From Glandiceps talaboti (lineage: Eukaryota > Hemichordata > Enteropneusta > Spengelidae): 64,000 bases of DNA. The notes beneath the pieces are model-generated. The model was not told the DNA's origin. It saw only the letters and a list, made by a program, of their open reading frames with translations, and did no database searches. Position numbers and translations under genes: made by a program. The first letter of the stretch is position 1; the number at the start of each line of letters is the position of its first letter. Positions 1 to 12,538 of this stretch are shown here, piece after piece. The stretch covers positions 5,676,001 through 5,740,000 of the forward strand of contig NC_135553.1 in the NCBI RefSeq assembly GCF_964340395.1, given 5' to 3'.

Positions 1-1444
1 GTTTGTAAGAGGTGATTATCCTCCGTCGTCACGTTTGGAATCCTAAACCGCAAATTACTAAGCAATGTTTACAGTCCGTAGAAGTTTTGCCTTGTCGTGT
101 TACCAATAATTCTGTGCCCCTGGAGCAAGGATCAAGAGTTAGCTTATTTTCTTAGAATTATGCCCACCGACCTTCTCTTCCACCACGAAGGGAGATAAAC
201 TATATTGAAATGTGTCCTGTGAGAGATAAATGATATATTTTGTTTTTGTAACCCCCTATGATATTTCAAGTTTCTTTGTTGACTGTTTGGTGTCACTTGT
301 AACGTATTTAATGTCGAAGAATGACATTTCTTGTTATTTTAAGCACAAGTTTATCAAGTCAATAAGAAGTATATTTTTCAATAAAGGCTTAGAACACATC
401 TCAAAAAAGACCTTATTGCTTTGCAAGATAATACTTTCCGCGAACTATCGAAAGACGGAAGAAAAATATTCCAGATCGATATCTCGATAGTAACATTGAT
501 TTGTCAGAGTTTTATACTCTAAGAAATAATGAGAGGTCGTCTAAATCAATTCATATCTTTTGCTGATTTTCATATACGGTTGGCACGACATTAAATTCTT
601 TTAGCGAAATCAGTTGAAGTCAGTCACTGGGCGGATATGTCAACCACAACCTTAGAAAATTGACGATTACAGCAACGATCGATTTTACTACATATACAGG
701 GTCAGACACCGCGCCCATACTTTGTTGAACGCCTCACCAGCGTGTTTTGTATACGTTTCGTCCGTACAGTATATATTTGACCGTACTTGACCTTAACCCT
801 TCGGGGCAAGTGAAATTCTTCAACACCAGTTTGTTATTTAGTGTTTACACATTAGTTTCTTCTTTTACCCTTGGTCTTCATTCATTTAGCTGTCGATTAT
901 GGATCGTGTACGTTTTACCCGACCTTTGACCTCGCCACACGAGCCATGAATGTGTTATCAACGGACTTACTAAACACGTGTATACTCAGCTTGTGCCACT
1001 TTTAATTTTTTTACAAATGAAATTGATTTCTATTAATGCGAAATTTGGAATTAAACTTTTTTATGTGGACATAGCAAAATGAAATCAATCTTTCACGTTA
1101 CCAAAATAAAAAGTACAGAGTCACATCAAACTATAAAGATGAATTTTCTTGAAAACGTTTTGGAACTTACACGGCGAGTAACACTTTTGATATTGTAACA
1201 ACTTTACATACAGGAAGTCAAAATAGGCATTTATTATTGTTACTATCACAAAGAATAGGCCAAGAGCTTTCAGAAATATATACTTTTTGGGGTATGTGGT
1301 GATTTATAGCTTAATTAGAGATCTTTATTTGCAAAATGTTTCGTGTATGATTTATAACCTTAGACTAATATGCACTTTAAATTATCACAAAAAATCATTG
1401 CTGATAGAAAGATAAATTTAAGTCATTTTGCTGACAAATTATTG

Positions 1445-1479
<35 letters not shown>
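1445..1479. repeat. (CT)n(AT)n microsatellite
   Basis: About ten CT units run directly into about seven AT units. Confidence 0.95.
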
Positions 1480-2796
1480 CCATGTACATTTCGTTTGACC
1501 TAATTGAGAGGTACATCGATTAAATTAGAAAGACGTATAAAGTGACGTACATTTCTACCAACGCCCACCATTTCATTAGATACTAGTTCCTGTCGTGTAT
1601 TAAGAATATTTCTCAGTGGTATATGCTATATAAAAAGTCGCTGTGGAATCTATGTGATTTCCTGCTGAGTTCTTGCGTTTTATGACCTCAATACAACCAT
1701 AATACCATAATGTACTTGTTCCTGTCGCTCTTTGGTTGTAAGACCATCCGGTGTCACGTGATTTATTACACCCAAGAAATCGATCAACATGTTCGTTTTG
1801 TTAGTATTAAACTTTGGAAGATTGTATGACGCAATTGCGAAGTAGACTAATAATATGAAAATAGACACGTGTTCGAGATCGAAGTTGAGTACAGAATTGA
1901 TACTGAGTGAAAAGATTCAATTAAAAGTGGCCACGTCGATAAGGTACATTTTTGTATATGATATGATATGGTACAGTTTTAGTTTGACTGTAGTAACAGG
2001 GGAGCGAGAGATACAGTCTGGAGGGAGGGAGGGATAGAAAGGAAGAAGGGGTGATTGAGAAGATGAAATATCATCGAGAAGGGAGGGGGGCAGAGGGGAT
2101 AAACAAGGGAGGGAGGGTAATTTATGACAGATAGATTAAATATTTTACTAATATATGATGGATTATAATGAATTCATCATTGAGTCAAATTATTGGTAGT
2201 TTTCATTTTCAAGAGACAACGATAAGATTGTATTAATCATGTTGGAAATTCCAGACCCTTTCCATTGGGTAGATACAAAAGATGTAACTTGATGCCAATT
2301 AAAATGTCGGTTTTTATGAACATGTCATTACTATTACACCAAAGAAACCCTGAAAGAAACCAACACTATGTTGATGCTGTAACTTTCAATTTGTGTAGGT
2401 CCATTTCAGTAATATATTCTTTGTCGAATTGTATTTGTATGTTACACGTATTTACATTGAGTCGATCACTGGTCTATCATACATAGAATAGACGATGCAA
2501 TTAAATTTGATAAGGAACACCCGTCGGTTTATCAATGGTTATATCGTTGTGGCAGTCCATATACAGCCAAGTGTGGAACACGTAAACCATGTCTATTTGT
2601 AGCGGCATCATCATCCTTCTCGCCAGGCAGTTGGAATGTGTGTTTTGACACGTTGTCAAGATGTTATTTTTTCTTTACTGGAGACCTGTGTATAGTAGAC
2701 AATTATTTGTTAATTAATGGTCTTAATGAATGAATGTACATAATTAAGACAACCCCCTCGTTCTTATCAAAACAACTCTGCTATCGCAAAGGACAC

Positions 2797-2832
<36 letters not shown>

Positions 2833-2860
2833 GATCGTATGTTTGTCCGTCCGTCCGTCC

Positions 2861-2912
<52 letters not shown>

Positions 2913-2941
2913 TTCTTTCTCTGTCTGTCTGGCTGTATGCC

Positions 2942-2996
<55 letters not shown>
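2797..2996. repeat. (TCTG)n microsatellite, about 200 bp
   Basis: Tandem TCTG tetranucleotides with interruptions (TCCG units near 2848-2862, TTTC units near 2910). Open frames across it encode only Cys-Leu-Ser-Val repeats and are artefacts. Confidence 0.97.
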
Positions 2997-4310
2997 ATCG
3001 TTCAGTTTTGATTAAACTAGCTACTCTGTAAGCGTTACGTCACGAATAAAATACCGGTTTTAAAACCCTTAGGTAACCAAACCTTTTTATTAAAAGATAA
3101 ATTGATAATAGAAACTATTTCACCTCATCTTCTCAGTGTGTATACTAACAGCATTTTCTATTTTAGTTTATAATAGCAGTATGACTACCCAGTCCAAGAG
3201 TGAAGAGGAAACGCAAGATGCTTTGATATGTGAAGTGGTGTCTGGGTAATTCCTGAATAGTTACTTATAATGCAAGTCATCCTTAGTTCCCAAAGTAATC
3301 AATGAATGGCGATTTAGCGTTTAGGTGAATATCTCTAGTATAGCCTTCGTCACTTATATACATGTATACACTGCGGCCGTGAATGCATGAAGTGTGAATT
3401 TAAGAAGTCGACCTGTTTTAAAAGAACGTTTTAAAAGAACGTTATATCTCAGACTAACGTCATAAATATCGTAATTGATATGACAAATCATGTCTCCTTT
3501 TTTTCCTAATAATAGTGTTACATGTAAATTATTGCTATGGTATCATCTTCTGATCGACACGTTCTCGTTTCGCAAAATACATATACAATTGAAAGTCCGA
3601 GAACGACTCCCCCAAATTCTATCAAATAACAAAAACACCTGTTAATCTTGTAGGAGCATAATTCAAATCAAGTTTTCAATAAACGTGTTCTACGGATCAT
3701 ATAAGTATGTTCTCAATAAATATCGTGGTTTGCTAGAATGTTTGATTATTGTTATCTGTTCTATTCTCTTCTATCGATACCAAGAGTTCAAAGTTTGTAG
3801 GTTTTTAAATCTAAGTCTAACAACATCATTATGAAATGAAACCACGTTCATGTCCTAACATAAATGCGATATGGTTCGTCCCTGTTATCAGGATTTAAAG
3901 GGCCGGCAAGGTGAGAACTTCGCGGATTTGACGCCAAGCAGTTCAACGTTTGCCTCTTTTGAACGCCAAATTGTAATGAAATGATAAAACAGACGTATGT
4001 CTGCTGATACACCATGAATCTTTGCAATCTGTTGGCGACAGTGAATGCAGATACCACAATTCTTTGGAAGTCAGTGTAGCGGAGAAGAAGAGGATTAAAA
4101 TTTCAAATAGAATATTTTATTCGCATTTGCCCAGCATGTTATGTATGAATCAATGTACAGCTCAATGACGTACTAAAAGCCTGCAAAAATAAATTTCATT
4201 TCGATTGAGAGCAGATCAGTATGTTTACATTAAAATATTGACAGATAAGTACTTGGGTAACATGTGTAATAATAATTCTAACGTTCAAACAAATGAGCAT
4301 GATTCATTTG

Positions 4311-4683
<373 letters not shown>

Positions 4684-4969
4684 GTAGATACAGGGCTAGC
4701 GTGCAAAACAAGCACAGTGATCAGATGTTCTGACTAAAATGAACAAGTGTGAGACTTGTAGAGTATGGAGAAGAAGAAGGAGGGAGGGAGAAGAGGTGAT
4801 ATGTTGATTTAGTTGTAGTGTAGGTGTTGGTATTGATTGTGTTGCTATAATGATGGCGATCACATTTGATGATGTTGCTATGGTGATGATAGTGGTGGTA
4901 TTGATTGTGTTGCTATAGTGTAGGTAATGGTGGTATTGATATTGATTGTGTTGCTGTGGTGACGGTAAC

Positions 4970-5062
4970 AGTGGCGGTGGTGGTGGTGGTGGTGGTGGTG
5001 GGGTGGTAGTACACATGGTAGTGGTGGTACAGTGGCGGCGGCGGCGGCGGCGGCGGCGGCGA
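4970..5062. repeat. (TGG)n and (CGG)n trinucleotide repeats
   Basis: A TGG run at about 4975-5000 is followed by about ten CGG units at about 5033-5062. The flanking 4.8-4.97 kb is TGG/TGAT-rich. Poly-Pro and poly-Arg frames here follow from the repeat. Confidence 0.95.
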
Positions 5063-8000
5063 AAAAAGTATCTTGTTTTTGGTGAGTTTAGGATTGTCAT
5101 ATCCCCTGTGTTCAATCTTGTGTTCACTAAGTTTAGCTACTATATGTGCCGAGCACACTGACAGCTAGCTACAGATGTTTCACTTCTCCATAAAGCTGTA
5201 CGTACATGCTACTGAACAGCGAGTATTATTTTGGACATGCTATGTTGCCGACGTCATCCGTTCGTTATTATTAGTTTAAAACATGACACCTTTGACTACT
5301 TAGTATAAGTGTTCTGCAGTAGGAAAACATCTCTAGCAGAACTTAGACAGGACCGTGTAACTCAACTATACCGTGGATTGTATCGGGTAACAGTGAACCG
5401 CTACATTAAAGAAACTGACAGCTCTAATTTCTTAGAAATGGAACTAAGTAAGAGGCATATGAACTAAAAAGCCCCAAACCTCGTCCCCAATAAAGGCATA
5501 AATAATTTGGGAGAAAGAAAGCATGGGAGTAAAACACCAATGTACGGGCCATGGGGTGAAAGAACTGTGGAAAGTAGTCACAACGTTGTGAAGGATAAAT
5601 TAATTTAACTTTGGACTCATTGAAGGAGAATTTATCGAACTTTGCTGATGTCAGATAATATATGCAAATTGGCAATCAAAATGATAGTATTTGATGGAGA
5701 AATCGTGAGAACGTCACGAAATCAAACTATACATCACGTTGTGTTTTATTCTAGTACGGTCAGGTAATAGTTTCTTTCCTGACACGTTCACTCTGTCAAC
5801 AGGTTTGAAATGCTGTTCGACAACGCGTGTTACCTGTCAATCAAAGATGGACCTTGTGGCATATGAATGCCAGCTTATAGTATTAATTGGTAGATAAGAT
5901 GTAAAATAAATAAGCACAACAGAGTTAAGTCTATCAATATAACAGGACTGACTGTGTAAGGTTCACCTAACACGCTATGCGTTGGGCAAATGAATCAAAC
6001 GAGTGAACTTGATTGACAGGTGACATCGGATTGTTTAAGTGGTCATGCTTGTTCACTAATTCCAACAATGTTTAGAAGTCGCCTAACCTTATTCTCTCTG
6101 CTTTCATTGTAGTTGATCTGTTTTCACAGTGTTAGCAACGAGGGTTGACTAAAGATCTTGCGAATTACTTTACGATGTAACATTCTTTCTGTTCTTTGCA
6201 GCGCAGCCCTGGTATCATCCAGTTGAGCCGATTCGTGTACTGTCACTCAACCGAAAAGAGAGAGTGAAGAAAAGAAAGACATGCGTTATCAGATAGATAG
6301 ACAGACAGATAGATAGACATACACAGACGGATGGATAAACATCTGACGGACAGAAAAACGGAAAGAAAGGCAGCAAAACTAAAACTAAAGTTAAGCTGTG
6401 CTCGAGGCTTGAATGACTAGAAAGGGTGGGAGTTGACGGGGAGAAATACTCTCAACTGAAGATATCAGTTCGTGTCTTTGAGGAACGATGACAGGGCATT
6501 GATTTTCAACTTTTCATTAAGTAGTCAAAAATAGTTCTGCAGATTTAGGTTTAACAAGAAAATGTAACCTACTCAGCATATGCTCGAACCACGTCCATGA
6601 TTTATCGAAAACCCAAAACGAATCTGAGAATCATTGAAAAGATACCCGTCGAGTAAATATTGATGTATTGCAGAAACCTATTAATGATATGTTATAACGT
6701 TTGTATGAATAAACAAGAATCTAAACGTGTATGATTGTAAAGGGTACATTAGACCAATTTATCTCACATCAGTGGCCACTATAATAGTGTTAGAATGGTA
6801 ACAAGGTCGGATGTTCCCCTGTGTGTTTCTTGTAAGCTACCCGGTATGATGTTGCCCTACGATATATAAAACCCATTACTGACGAAAAACTCCACTTATA
6901 TTCATACTACAGAGATACATAAATAAATATATTGGCATAAAATTTCGCTAAAACAGCTCATACTACAGAATCGATCAGCGGCTCACTAGTACTAGTGACT
7001 GTCTGTGTATCTAGCAAATACACCAATGACGATAGAGACACATAACTTCATTCTCGCAATATCTGGGGCTCGGTGTTGTATCGAGGGGTTGCCCAGTCCC
7101 TAGCGAATAAAACACATGTAGCACCATACACAGTGCTGGTATCATGAACATCGATAAAAAAAATGTGTGTTGAATATGGCAGATTTAGACGCGAAAGGAA
7201 TTTCAACAAGTATGTATGTCACACATACTACATACTGGATATATTATTTTAAACCTAATGATTTATAGAAGTATGTGACATTGGTATGAGTGGTGTGAAC
7301 AAGGGACGATTTGCGAACTGGTTGCAAATATCAGCTGGTATCTGTACCCCGCGTGACGAGCGATTGAACACAATCCTTACCCTATTTCTACTGATAGAAT
7401 ATTCTGTGTTACACAAAAAGGCGATAGTCGAGGGGATTAATTGAATATAGCTATTTGCGGTTCAAAATTTTGATCGGTTAGCATTAAAGGGTATAGCAGT
7501 CATGTTTTCGCCAACATTTTTTGCCTTGTCTCTACTTTTACGTTGTTTTCCCAAAGCTATCCAAGACTAGCTTGAACGTTTAGGTCATTTATCGTCCCTG
7601 CCTATGTGTTTCGTTGCTACGTTGCTCTGTGTCATTTTTGTTGTGTATTTTTACACGGTGCACAGCTCGGAGAGCTGTAATTTTTTATTGCAATGACAAA
7701 GTGTGGTCAGCATTGCCTTCAAGTAGAATCTCATATTGTATTCTTAACATTATCCGTCGGTCACTGTCTTCTAGTGTAATTGTCCCGCGTGTCGTTCTAC
7801 GCAGTGATGACGCGTTGCCTTCTATTGTCTCCTAGCAACCAAGAGAGGACTGGATTTCTAGTGTCGTTTTTATGATGTTTAGTAATATGATGATGACATA
7901 AAATGAGGCAAAATATGGTGTGACCTCTTGATTGTCTTAATACCTTCCAGATGCTCAGTAACAAGATAACATATGCAATCTCTATCATTGTCCTCCATTT

Positions 8001-9900
8001 TATGGTGGGAATATATGGTTGTTTAATCACGTGTGTACTTTTACCTACGCAATTGTCAATTTATGATATCTGTACTCCGACGAGGAACAAACTGAACAAG
8101 AAAATCAAAACAAAGTATATCTTTTGAACATGAGTTCTCAACTGAGTTCAACAAAACAAAGTATTATTGTACATCAAACACTAAAAAAAATATTTTCCTT
8201 CTTTTAGGATTATAAATTTGTCTATTTCTTTCATCATCCGACGTTTCATGGCTCAAAGGATTACATTTTCCAAACTGGTCAATGTAAATATTGGTTTTAA
8301 AATTAGAAAACGCATTGTCACTTTCTCTGATTCAAATCTGAAATGTAAAACTTGGATAGACTGTGTATACCTGTCGTTGTAATTCTACTAAAAGTAACAC
8401 ATTACACATGTATACAAATTAATATGGTGGGGGGGGGGGCTGACACCAGTATGATGGAACTCTTGCATTTGGATAATGATTGTTATATTTTCGTTCTTCA
8501 AAATCTATTTTATTGTACATCTTTGGTGATCTACAACGGGGACTGGATTCGTATCAGTGGTTTGTATCTAGAGCAGTTCTCTTTGATTTTTATGATATCG
8601 TATTTAATACTTTGTACTCTAGTTATGTTCATATTACGACATATATTTGCTTTTTTTCTAGGAATGCGTAACGACACACCGTTCGCCATCGTAGCGCGAC
8701 TCTTAAAAGCTCGATGTGGGCTATCTTTCTATCTGTTACTGCTGTTACGAGCCAAAATATTGTATTTCGGAATTGTGGGAAAAAATCTAACATTTTGGCA
8801 TTGTAGGCCATAGGTCAGAAATAGACTCGTGATTACGATTCTGGGCAAACATGACGTCAGCAAAATTCATAATGATTAGCAAAAAGAACAGTGTCAGCTA
8901 ATATTAAAAATGGCGTGACTTTCTATTTTAGTCTTTGGGTAAATTTCATTGTATTCGAAGGATATAAAAAATGAGAATTAAATCATCCATCAATCACTCG
9001 GGTAGGTGATTCTGGCAAGCCGAAATCTCCTCTCAGACATGACTAATTCTCAACTCTGGGCGAAGTCGCTACGTACGTACGTGTCATAGTGTGAGTGTTG
9101 GAGTGCTGAGATTGAAAGATTGGGACACAGTCCACTCTAGTCTTCGCAACACTGCTTATAGAAATACTGTGTGTATTCTTTTCGTCCTGTAAAAGTCTAC
9201 AGTGTGTACGAAAGGAATCCATCTATCATCGTCCACCGATAAGCAAAGATCCGCGACCTTCTTGACGGTTGGCAAACAATTTGACACAAAAAAGCCATCC
9301 GTTATAAGAGTACTGTTTTGGGTAAGGGTTGCAGTTTGTTGACGTTTGAGTGTGGGACTAAAAATCACAGAAGCGCGTTGATGAGAACATCGTACGATTT
9401 GCAAACACACCGGACACGTGTCTCTGTCGCTTTTCAGAGAATTATTACCAAAGGGGTCATTGTGCATAAGTTATTTAGATTTTAACGATTCTCTTAAACA
9501 ACTTCCAGTTAAAAACACGTGTTCGATTCATGGATTTGACACATGGTTCGTTTGATTTGTCACGTCTGGGTAACATGGAGCAAATTAAAAAGTGTCCATA
9601 TCAATGTAAAGACATTTGGGTGAAGGACAACCATTAGCAGATGATTATCGAAGAACTTCTGGGTATTAAATCAACTATGTCAACGAAAGACACGAACCAC
9701 TGCCGTTTCGAAAACCAGGTTATATCACAATCATGCGTCATGCAAGCATGCTTACCAAGTACAATTAAGATGCTTCTACCTGCAACATTTCATTACCACT
9801 GTTGTTATTTTAGCAGATAGTTTAATAGTAGTTCTAATGTCTGTACACATTGTAATTGTATCTCAGTACATAGAAACTTCTATGAATTCCCAGAACTTTT

Positions 9901-10276
9901 ATATATTCGTTCAGGCATTCACTTCCTGACGCATTTGTTCCATTTAAAAAAATAGAGCCACGCGTGATGCACTATAATCCATGTAAACTTGCACGTACAG
10001 ATGGTCACTTTAAAAATCGTCTTTGACGTTACTGTATGACTAACGAATACTTGAAATGTTCCAAATTGTAAAGTATATTAACTATATTCATTCAGGCATT
10101 CACTTCCTGGCGCATTTGTTCTATTTAAAAAAATTCCCTACATGAATAGAGCCCACACATGTGATGCACTATAAACCATGTAAACTTGCACGTACAGATG
10201 GTCACTGTATAAGTAGTCTTTGACATTACTGTATGACTAATGAATACTTGAAATGTTCCAAATTGTAAACTATAAA
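9901..10276. repeat. Tandem duplication, two copies of about 180 bp
   Basis: 9901-10080 and 10083-10276 align nearly end to end (both contain AGGCATTCACTTCCTG, GTAAACTTGCACGTACAGA and TTGAAATGTTCCAAATTGTA). The second copy has a short insertion near 10133-10146 and scattered substitutions. No coding potential is apparent. Confidence 0.92.
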
Positions 10277-10490
10277 ACATAATGTAAAAAGATAACGGTA
10301 ATTCTGCATAATTTTCATATTTTGTCAAAATGATTGGGGTTATGAGGCAAAGTGGATTATAACACAGACAAGTAATTATAAGTATCATGTGTACTTTAAC
10401 GTTTATTACGCATACTTGACGAGAATAGCATTATCTTCTGTAGGTAATTAATCACACCCTGATTGTAGAAATGGGGTTTAGTGAGTCATA

Positions 10491-11209
10491 AGTAATTACA
10501 AGGGGGAGGGCCGGGGGGGGGGGGGAAATCAAACCCGATTTGTTGCATAAAATGTTACCCTCCCCCTAGTCCGTTGTACTAAAAAGTGGCTTTCCCTCAA
10601 TTTCCTTTCTCTAAAATATGACCCTCCCCCTGTTCAAATATTTCAATGAAAAACATTTTTACACCGCCTACCGGTGGCGTAGTTGTTACTCAAAATTAGT
10701 TGTCAGGAGGTCCTGGGTTCGAATTTCACTAGAGACAGGGAATTTTTCTGTAATGAGACCACAATGATAGTTTAAAGGCATTTTTCTGAACTGAATACTC
10801 GAACTCCTAAAGATTAGTTCAGCACACAGCTGACAACCTATAGGTCAACATCTCCCTCCACGCCACCACATTATCTCTAATATCTTGCCATGCTGTTCCC
10901 CCTTTACTACTGTAAGACCCGTTCCTCTCCTCACACCACAAATAACATTCAATTCACTGCATTTTACTAATATGTTTTACAATGGTCAATGGTGGCAGCG
11001 GTGGGATGTGAAAGCAGTAGGATTTGGAACTGGAGTCAGCGGTGGGATGCTAAAATAACAAAATAATGCAAAGTTTGATTTAAAAATGAGTCATTGCAAT
11101 ATGTGACCCTCGCCTAAATTCTATTTTCTAAAATATAGCACTCCTCAAAGGACCGAATTGTAAAAGGTGAACCCCCTAAAATCTCCCGGCCCTCTCCCTT
11201 GTAATTACT
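10491..11209. mobile_element. Non-autonomous DNA transposon with 25-bp TIRs
   Basis: The left end (10491-10515, beginning AGTAATTACAAGGG) and right end (11185-11209) are inverted repeats of 25 bp with one mismatch. Because the outermost TAATTA is palindromic, the exact terminus and target duplication cannot be fixed; the element may begin at CAAGGG with TAATTA as a duplicated target. The interior has no transposase frame, but has ACCCTCCCCC-like motifs repeated near both ends and a tRNA-like segment. Superfamily is unassigned. Confidence 0.8.
10665..10745 (+). repeat. tRNA-like pol III promoter segment (SINE head)
   Basis: An A-box-like sequence (TGGCGTAGTTG, 10675-10685) and a B-box-like sequence (GGTTCGAATTT, 10716-10726) lie at tRNA-like spacing, but no clean cloverleaf can be drawn. 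It is best read as the head of a tRNA-derived SINE, or a tRNA relic, nested in the inverted-repeat element around it. Confidence 0.5.
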
Positions 11210-11404
11210 GAAGGCTCCCTTTAATCGAAAGTATCCACATGGGTGAGTTTGGTAACAGTTTACTTTCTGTGATTGACGCATAATTAACGATAAACCATTA
11301 CGTTAAACCTAGTATTAAAAGTCTTAGATTTGAAACTATTTATTATTAAAGGGACACAAGCCGAGTTGATACTTTTGTAGACGCAACTTTTGTTACACTT
11401 TCAA

Positions 11405-11660
11405 AAGGCATTCGCAGTATTTTACATTTACTTACCGAAGCATACTAAAGCTACTACTTAAAATTGACTGAGCTAAATCGGGTATAAACGATCCGATGAC
11501 GTCATCTATTATAGTATCAAAAATGTCATCTGCTTTGCCAAAAGACAATTGCAATGTCAAAGAAGACATGCATCGATACTAGAATAGTCTAATTAAGGGT
11601 TTATGGAAGTATTTTCACTTGAGGAGAAAGCTTGTAAACTCAGCACGTGCCACTCTAGAT
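11405..11660 (+). repeat. Dispersed repeat family R1, copy 1
   Basis: This resembles 49815-50115 and parts of 37781-38330. Shared landmarks in order are GCAGTATT, ATTGACTGA, GATCCGATGA, GACAATTG(C/T)AATGTCA, CATCGATA and TTTATGG(A/C)AGTATTTTCACT. No TIR or coding sequence was identified, so the type (SINE, MITE or LINE 3' end) is unknown. Confidence 0.75.
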
Positions 11661-12465
11661 TGCCTGCCAGGTGAATGTGATCGAAACACAAATCTTTTCA
11701 TCCTCGTCCCCCTCTACTTTCACATGGGGTGATTTTATGGCCAGGATCACACGATTGTCCTCTGCGTTCCCCATACTCGAGTATGTTGTGAATACACATC
11801 TTTGTTGCGAACACATGTTTTGATGTTGTCTTTAAAATGGTTTAATCGCTGAGAACGCCCAACAGTTCAATTCCTTTCTGTAAACCACGGCAAGCTTGCT
11901 AACGTCATTCCCATGTGATTTCTGATGTCACAAAACCGGAGCAGTCCAGCTGCGGGGGTCCTAGCTAACTTAAAAGAGGGGGACACACTTAAATATTACC
12001 AGAGAGTTTCGTTTTGCTGTATTTCTACCTCTCTTGACACACCATTAAATGTTTATTTAGAAAATAACATCTACCGGACACACTTCATACACTGCAATTG
12101 ATACAAAATATTATTCAATTGCGTCGGAGAACTTCAATGTTATACAAGAAAACGCCTTGAAGGAGCACTACCAATGACACCTACATTTAATGGTTGCATC
12201 CATATCCCAGATTTGACAGACCGACAATACCAATAAAACGTGTTCGCGCACAATAACAAACTTCAAAGTTTGCTTTAGACAGAGTGTCCAGACTTCGACA
12301 AGAAACTTCGTCGATCCAATTCAAAAGTTTTAACCAACCTGTGTTTGTAAGAACGCTGCAATTCAAAGAGAACTCATATTGGACGAATCGATTGGCTTTG
12401 GAATTGCATGTAAACAATTTCTGTAATTTTTTTGCTGTATCTGCAAAGCTGTTCACAAATCCAGA

Positions 12466-12538
12466 ATGAAATTTCTTGTAACATTTCTAGTTCTGCTGTG
12501 TTCAAGCTGGACCATCTATGCCGTAGCTATCTTCGAAG
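12466..12538 (+). CDS. Secreted protein exon 1 (signal peptide)
   Basis: ATG at 12466 opens a hydrophobic leader. The exon ends GAA G|GTGAGT (phase 1), a strong donor. A further 5'UTR exon cannot be excluded. Confidence 0.78.

Noticed and set aside
8352-8813. 153-codon plus-strand frame with hydrophobic stretches
   Set aside because: No conserved motif, a poly-G run inside, and composition like translated AT-rich DNA; overlapping frames are equally open.
9156-9467. 103-codon minus-strand frame with a CPVC motif
   Set aside because: A single CxxC and no further zinc-ligand pattern; no splice sites or homology recognised. Could be an exon, but unsupported.
10665-10745. Functional tRNA gene
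   Set aside because: A- and B-box-like motifs are present, but no acceptor or anticodon stem pairing could be drawn; treated as a SINE head or relic.
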